Positions 60,301 through 64,000 of a DNA stretch of 64,000 nt are shown here, in pieces (position 1 is the stretch's first letter; each line of letters starts with the position of its first letter). Where the stretch lies: the NCBI GenBank assembly GCA_035623335.1, contig DASPTQ010000259.1, forward strand, positions 34,290 through 98,289, read 5' to 3'. Made by a program: the position numbers and the translations under genes. The notes beneath the pieces were generated by a model, which saw only the letters and a program-made list of their open reading frames with translations, was not told the origin of the DNA and searched no databases. This DNA comes from JAFAGX01 sp035623335 (GTDB lineage Bacteria; Acidobacteriota; Terriglobia; Terriglobales; Acidobacteriaceae).

Positions 60301-61341
60301 CGCCGCGAGTACGGCCTCTCCTTCCCGATCCTTCGCGGATCCGACGATGTGGTCGGCATCTACAACATCCTTTATCGTTACGCCTTTGATCGACATCGGG
60401 ATCTCAGTCTGCCGACCTCGTTGCTGATCGGCGCCGACGGAAACATTGCCAAGCTCTATCAGGGGCCAATTCATGCCGACCAAGTGATCGGGGATTTCGA
60501 GAGCATACCCCGCAACCCTCGTGAGCGGCTGGCCAAGGCCGTGCCCTTTTCCGGCGTCACCGACACCTCCGAGTTTCCGCGCAACTATCTTTCCTACGGA
60601 GCGGTCTTTTTCGGGCGGGGTTACTACGATCAGGCTGGGAGTGCGTTTCAGCGTGCGTTCGAAGACGATCCCTCGAGCGCGGAGGCTCTTTACGGACTGG
60701 GAAGTGTCTACCTGCAACAGGGAAAGACCGCACAGGCGCGAGAGAGTTTTCGAGGCGTGACCAAACTTCAGGCCATCTATCCCGACACGCTGCCGAATGC
60801 CTGGAACAACCTCGGTCTGCTCGCCACGCGCGAGGACCGGATGGAGGAAGCCATCCCCAATTTTCAGGAGGCTTTGCGGTTGAGTCCCGATCATCTGGTT
60901 GCGCTCGAAAACCTAGGCAACGCCTATCGCCAGCAGAGACAGTGGGACGAGGCTCGCCGAACTTTGGAACGCGCGGTTCAAGTCGCACCCGAAGATCCCG
61001 AGGCGAACTACAGTCTCGGCATGGTCTTCGCCCAGCTCAACGAGACGGACCGTGCCTACCAGTACTTGCAGCAGGCGTTGAAGCTGCGTCCGGCTTACCC
61101 GGAGGCTCTGAACAATCTGGGTGTGCTTTACCTGCGCACTGAACGTCGGGACGACGCGGTCGCGAAGTTCGAAGAGTGCATCCGGATTGCGCCCGGCTTC
61201 GATCAGTCTTATTTAAATCTGGCGCGGGTTTACTCGATCGAAGGTCGGCCGGACAAAGCCCGCAGCGTTCTGCGCGAACTCCTCGCGCGCCAACCCGATA
61301 ACCGGGAAGCCGGCAAGATGCTCGCCGAGTTAGGACAATAG
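57382..61341 (+). CDS. CRTAC1-type VCBS/UnbV protein fused to a redoxin-like domain and TPR repeats
   Basis: The 1,319-residue protein has a possible Tat-like signal near residue 42 (GRRNFVTRCCQGISAAIL). An unassigned N-terminal region reaches about residue 310. A propeller-type region (about 313-740) holds at least seven calcium-binding DxDxDG loops, such as DFDNDGYDDLYV, DYDRDGWIDIYF and DFDHDGFLDLYIANG. An ASPIC/UnbV domain follows (750-850, ending SIVWPSGRVQELGNL), then an AhpC/TlpA-like redoxin domain (about 895-1040, APDFSLPDLAGQVHSL) and about seven TPR units to the end. In the redoxin part the usual CxxC reads SADC, so a thioredoxin-type disulfide is unlikely. The protein is probably exported; its function is unknown. 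The start is uncertain. Confidence 0.88.
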   Translation: MSSPITLTKTGTDATVRSTLRRPGVDALSRPEKTKSSIDLGRRNFVTRCCQGISAAILRAGIGGLSFSARLRGFAGVTQSDARFHVHPHYRSERPLEVTLDRAGSGLDQFVSEKYAAQIALILAAWSTNLLKSPLELGAIAASLTSDFAGSSLLPAESNELRPAPVEVWQLKFAQGSLGRDAFLGDLRSALSDFSAIVTAEFEITRIDGSGAPAHLDTRVRYELVGSGKNFHREQRTGYWQLGWESSPSGEFRLGRWKALEETRSRAKVPVFEDVTVQALGENPSYSAQLLHGSDYWRTVLDGACGIDIYGHNGVSVGDFDNDGYDDLYVCQPAGLPNRLYRNRGNGKFEDVTESSGVGILEYTACALFLDIDNDGRQDLVVVRGDGPVLFLNQGGGRFEPKRDAFKFTNPPQGTFTGASAADYDRDGWIDIYFCLYSYYQGTDQYQYPLPYYAAENGPPNFLMRNNRDGTFGDVTAATRLTQNNRRYSFCCGWTDYNRDGWPDLYVVNDFGRKNLYRNNGDGTFTDVASQAGVEDVGAGMSVSWLDYDNDGRQDLYVADMWTAAGERVSTQAIFKPDTPADIRALYQKHAMGNSLFHGEGNAFQDRTEAAGVGVGRWSWSSDAWDFDHDGFLDLYIANGMVSGPQRQDLNSFFWRQVVAKSPDEAVSSRDYEQGWNAINELIRADGTWSGYERNVFYVNNRNGTFSDVSGAVELDFIEDGRSFALADFDHDGRLEVCLKNRNAPQLRVLKNVIEALPPAIAFRLRGTESNRDAIGAVIIVEAQSCRQTRSLQAGSGFLSQHGKEVWFGLGNAEGPVHASIVWPSGRVQELGNLPLNHRVWVEEGSAQLRLEPFKPSHESPALPAANPLPASERSHRDASEHPEVLPVTVETWLLAPLSAPDFSLPDLAGQVHSLARYRGKAVFLSFWAMQSADCQEILRVFRRFYPGWRSRGLEVLAINVDDSSQTDRLRDFRREYGLSFPILRGSDDVVGIYNILYRYAFDRHRDLSLPTSLLIGADGNIAKLYQGPIHADQVIGDFESIPRNPRERLAKAVPFSGVTDTSEFPRNYLSYGAVFFGRGYYDQAGSAFQRAFEDDPSSAEALYGLGSVYLQQGKTAQARESFRGVTKLQAIYPDTLPNAWNNLGLLATREDRMEEAIPNFQEALRLSPDHLVALENLGNAYRQQRQWDEARRTLERAVQVAPEDPEANYSLGMVFAQLNETDRAYQYLQQALKLRPAYPEALNNLGVLYLRTERRDDAVAKFEECIRIAPGFDQSYLNLARVYSIEGRPDKARSVLRELLARQPDNREAGKMLAELGQ

Positions 61342-61381
61342 ACAGCGTGGGTGCGGGTGGGGCGGCCCGGCTCGTCCCCCA

Positions 61382-62503
61382 TTATTTCCCGGCGCGGTTG
61401 CGCCCAGCCGCGACCAAGGCTGTCTTTTGGGGTGTCGATGTGCTCAGCAGATCCACCAGCAGCTTGTAGAATTTCGCCGTGTCGAGATCGAATTGAATCT
61501 GGATCGACTGGACGGGAAGGCGCGGCTTGTCCTGATCTGTCCAGGTCAGAGTGTTGCCGTATCCGGCCGCCCCACGGCCCAGATCGACATCCATGTACCG
61601 GGACTCCGTTTTGGTAATTAGGTTCGGATCAAGCCAGGCTGCGGCCGTCAGCTCATCCCACAAATAGTTGTACTTAACCTCTCGCCGGGCATATTGCCCG
61701 ACGTAGCGGGCGGCTGCTGAATTGCCGGCCTTGATCCGGTCGATTAGATCCGGCGTGAGCCTGGTCTTCACCGAGATATCCACCGGCGTACAGACGATCT
61801 TTTTCCACGGCGCTCGCAGCACGATGTGAGCGGCTTCGGGATCAAACCACAAATTGAACTCGCGGCGCGGCGTGTTGACGAACTCGGGATCGTCGGTCTC
61901 AGGACTAAGGCTGCCTCCCATGAACACCAGCTCTTTGGCCAGGCTCACAAACTCCGGATCGATCGAGATGGCCAGAGCCAGATTGGTCATGGGCCCGCCT
62001 TCGTAGATAGTCACCTCGTGGGGGAATTTGTGGATCATACGGAGCAAGAAGTGGGCAGCATCTTCGTCGTAGGGCTTGCTGCTCGGTACGCCTTCTGGCA
62101 GGTCTCCCAACTGGTCGGGCGGATGATAGAACTTGGGCGTCCAAGCGCCCAGCCAGGCAAATACGCCAAATCGCTGTTCTTCGAGTTCCGTCTCCTGCTT
62201 TCGCCTCACGAGCGGATTTTCCGCCCCAGGCACCACGGGTATGTCTGTGCGACCGACAAGTTCGAGCATTCGTAGGGTATGTGCCGTTTCTGCCTTGAGC
62301 CACTGGTCCCCGGTCACCAGGGTGATTCCCAAGACCTCGGTGTCAGGGGATTGGATCAGCAGGAGTATGGATTGCTGATCGGTTCCCCCAGGACCTGCCC
62401 CATCCTGATCGATGATGATTTTGCGCTTTGCCTCCGACCAAGCCGGCAGGCTCAGTACGAAGGCCAATCCGGCGGCCAACAGCCACGAACGGTCGCATTT
62501 CAT
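61382..62503 (-). CDS. Secreted nucleoside hydrolase-like protein
   Basis: The 373-residue protein has a signal peptide (LLAAGLAFVLSLPAWSEA) and the inosine/uridine-preferring nucleoside hydrolase fold: GITLVTGDQW, TDIPVVPGAENPL, YEGGPMTNLALAI and NLWFDPEAAHIVL. It would cleave nucleosides to base and ribose outside the cytoplasm. The metal-binding N-terminus, usually a DxDxxxDD stretch, reads DQDGAGPGGTDQQS here, with an insertion and one of the paired aspartates replaced. Substrate or activity may therefore differ. The start ATG 62503 follows GGGGTAGGA. It converges with the CRTAC1-type gene. Confidence 0.85.
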   Translation of the reverse strand: MKCDRSWLLAAGLAFVLSLPAWSEAKRKIIIDQDGAGPGGTDQQSILLLIQSPDTEVLGITLVTGDQWLKAETAHTLRMLELVGRTDIPVVPGAENPLVRRKQETELEEQRFGVFAWLGAWTPKFYHPPDQLGDLPEGVPSSKPYDEDAAHFLLRMIHKFPHEVTIYEGGPMTNLALAISIDPEFVSLAKELVFMGGSLSPETDDPEFVNTPRREFNLWFDPEAAHIVLRAPWKKIVCTPVDISVKTRLTPDLIDRIKAGNSAAARYVGQYARREVKYNYLWDELTAAAWLDPNLITKTESRYMDVDLGRGAAGYGNTLTWTDQDKPRLPVQSIQIQFDLDTAKFYKLLVDLLSTSTPQKTALVAAGRNRAGK

Positions 62504-62641
62504 TCCTACCCCTCGGACAGCGCCACGCTGCGACACGGATGATAACAAACGCTCCCCCAAACCCTTGGCTATTTTCCATCTGTACGCAATCGAGCACGGC
62601 TGCATAGAATAGTTGTCGAGCGAGCTCGACTTCGGTCTCCT

Positions 62642-64000
62642 ATGATCCCCGGTTTCGCGGGAACAGAGCGTTGTGGTCGCGTTCGGGTGGCGAACGCTAT
62701 CCACGGAATAATCTTTCTCTTGGCGTCATTCGCTCAAGCGCAGCCTCAAGCCTCAACCATCGCGGGAACAGTTCTCGACGGGTTCGGTCATGCCCTTTCC
62801 GGCGCCACTGTTTCTCTCGAAAGCCACGGTGCCCAAACTCTGTCTGCGGGTTGCGATTTTGCGGGGGCTTACCGCTTTTCAGCTCTCGGCCCAGGCAGTT
62901 ATTCGCTGCGGGTGAGCCAGGCTGGATACACGGAGAAGGCCTTCGGTCCTTTTGCCCTCGGCGAGGGCGAGATCAAGCGCATCGATTTCACTCTCGAGTC
63001 GGCAACCGGTCCGGCGGCCACAGCTCAGCCGCGGGCACCTGAGTTCTTCGATCCGCCCCAATTCACGGTCGCGGGAGTCCGAGACACTTCTATCTCAGGC
63101 GGTCACGGCTCCAATGTGATTCTTCGGACAACGGAAGGGTTGGTCAAGGCGACCATGGGGCTGGGGGAGAGCAAAGAGCTAGCCAATAGCTCTTCCCTGA
63201 ACGCAGCCACCGAAAAGTCTTTGCGAGACGCCGTCGAGCATCATCCCGACGACTTTGACGCCAATTACAAGCTAGGGAAATGGTTCATCGATGACAAGAA
63301 GCCCCAAGCTGCCGTCCCTTATCTGGAGGATGCTTGTCGCCTCAATCCCGAAGATGCCGACGCCGGCTATGAGCTGGCGCTGGCCTATGCCGGAAGCGGT
63401 GATTACCGAAAGGCCCGAACCCATACCGAAGACCTGATCAAGCACCGGCCGCAAGAGGCCAGGCTTTATGAATTGCTGGCTGATGTCGAAGAGAAGATGG
63501 GCCAGCCCCTCGAGGCAGTCCGTGCTTACGAGCGGGCGGCAGAACTTAACCCCAGCGAGGCCAATCTCCTCGCCTGGGGATCTGAACTGTTACTCCACGG
63601 CGCCGCGGAACCGGCCATTGATGTCTTCAGCAAGGGCCATCAATCTTATCCGGGCTCGGTGCGCATGCTGATCGGGCTCGGGGTTGCCTTCTACTCCCGT
63701 GGTTTTTTTGAAGAGGCCAATCAGCGCCTTGGCGAAGCCTCCGATTTGAATCCTCAGGACCCTACGCCTTACCTCTTCCTCGGCAAAATTCAAGCGGCCG
63801 AGGTCAACCCGTCGGCCTTATTGGAGGAGAAGCTCGAGCGGTTTGTCCGCCTCCAACCCAACAATGCTCTGGCCAACTATTACTACGCCGTGAGTCTTTC
63901 GAAGCGGCGAAGCGGAGCGGAGGATGTCAAAAACTCAGCGCAGGTGGAGTTGCTCCTAGAGAAAGCCGTCGAGCTTGACCCCACGCTGGGCGCGGGATAT
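62642..64000 (+). CDS. Exported TPR protein with carboxypeptidase-regulatory domain (C-terminus outside the window)
   Basis: The frame is open from ATG 62642 to the window edge (453 codons). A hydrophobic signal (AIHGIIFLLASFAQA) is followed by a carboxypeptidase-regulatory beta-sandwich (STIAGTVLDGFGHALSGATVS to YSLRVSQAGYTEKAF, about 38-105). From about residue 195, TPR repeats follow (FDANYKLGKWFIDDKKPQAA, AGYELALAYAGSGDYRKA, ARLYELLADVEEKMGQP and more). Such proteins are common in Acidobacteriota envelopes; no catalytic domain is visible. It is divergent from the nucleoside hydrolase gene. Confidence 0.85.
   Translation, partial: MIPGFAGTERCGRVRVANAIHGIIFLLASFAQAQPQASTIAGTVLDGFGHALSGATVSLESHGAQTLSAGCDFAGAYRFSALGPGSYSLRVSQAGYTEKAFGPFALGEGEIKRIDFTLESATGPAATAQPRAPEFFDPPQFTVAGVRDTSISGGHGSNVILRTTEGLVKATMGLGESKELANSSSLNAATEKSLRDAVEHHPDDFDANYKLGKWFIDDKKPQAAVPYLEDACRLNPEDADAGYELALAYAGSGDYRKARTHTEDLIKHRPQEARLYELLADVEEKMGQPLEAVRAYERAAELNPSEANLLAWGSELLLHGAAEPAIDVFSKGHQSYPGSVRMLIGLGVAFYSRGFFEEANQRLGEASDLNPQDPTPYLFLGKIQAAEVNPSALLEEKLERFVRLQPNNALANYYYAVSLSKRRSGAEDVKNSAQVELLLEKAVELDPTLGAGY

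Noticed and set aside
1..64000. CRISPR arrays, insertion sequences, prophage or toxin-antitoxin modules
   Set aside because: Looked for repeated spacers, transposase motifs and paired small antitoxin/toxin genes on both strands by eye; none was found.

Overview
The window looks like a chromosome segment of an Acidobacteriota (Terriglobia-like, e.g. 'Koribacter'/'Sulfotelmatobacter' type) bacterium. This is inferred from the gene types, not from a search. The supporting genes are a 1,144-residue Oar-like TonB receptor with an N-terminal carboxypeptidase-regulatory domain, a PknB-type kinase fused to a PD40 propeller, a CRTAC1-type VCBS/UnbV giant protein, DUF1080, Tat-exported Gfo/Idh/MocA proteins, and moderately high G+C. 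No insertion sequence, prophage or CRISPR array was seen.

Layout. 1-3.5 kb: sensor kinase and sigma-54 response regulator (cut by the left edge), a PilZ protein and a second sigma-54 activator. 3.5-7 kb: aspartokinase and homoserine dehydrogenase behind what reads as an Ile/Thr transcription attenuator (leader peptide, pause hairpin, antiterminator, terminator). 7-21.1 kb: ten co-oriented minus-strand genes (GMC oxidoreductase plus small subunit, two Gfo/Idh/MocA proteins, sugar isomerase/epimerase, FucP-like transporter, ROK kinase, TonB receptor, SIS isomerase, DUF1080). They are divergent from a LacI regulator, with two matching 17-bp operators in the shared intergenic region. The gene set fits sugar or glycoside catabolism through 3-keto intermediates. 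22.5-23.9 kb: DAHP synthase behind a second attenuator whose 33-residue leader is rich in Trp, Phe and Tyr codons.

24-35.8 kb: class III aminotransferase, CsaA-like protein, secreted esterase, berberine-bridge-type oxidase, a TPR remnant, a Ser/Thr kinase, and a signalling pair (receiver/RsbW-like fusion and a seven-module hybrid kinase). 35.9-36.2 kb: tRNA-Leu(UAA) interrupted by a 249-nt group I intron, beside a truncated DUF937 gene. 36.8-52.5 kb: housekeeping and envelope genes (M48 protease, Rieske oxygenase, UPF0104 protein, lytic transglycosylase, HAD phosphatase, TPR protein, two FtsX/MacB-type permeases, amidase, GT2 glycosyltransferase, 2-hydroxyacid dehydrogenase). 52.8-64 kb: S9 peptidase, ribokinase, TonB-like protein, the 1,319-residue CRTAC1/redoxin/TPR protein, nucleoside hydrolase and a TPR protein cut by the right edge.

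The most interesting signals are the two attenuators, which share one design (the antiterminator arm is a near copy of the terminator's 3' arm), the tRNA-Leu intron, the LacI-controlled catabolic locus, and a set of genes whose -10 boxes sit so close to the start codon that their mRNAs should be leaderless.
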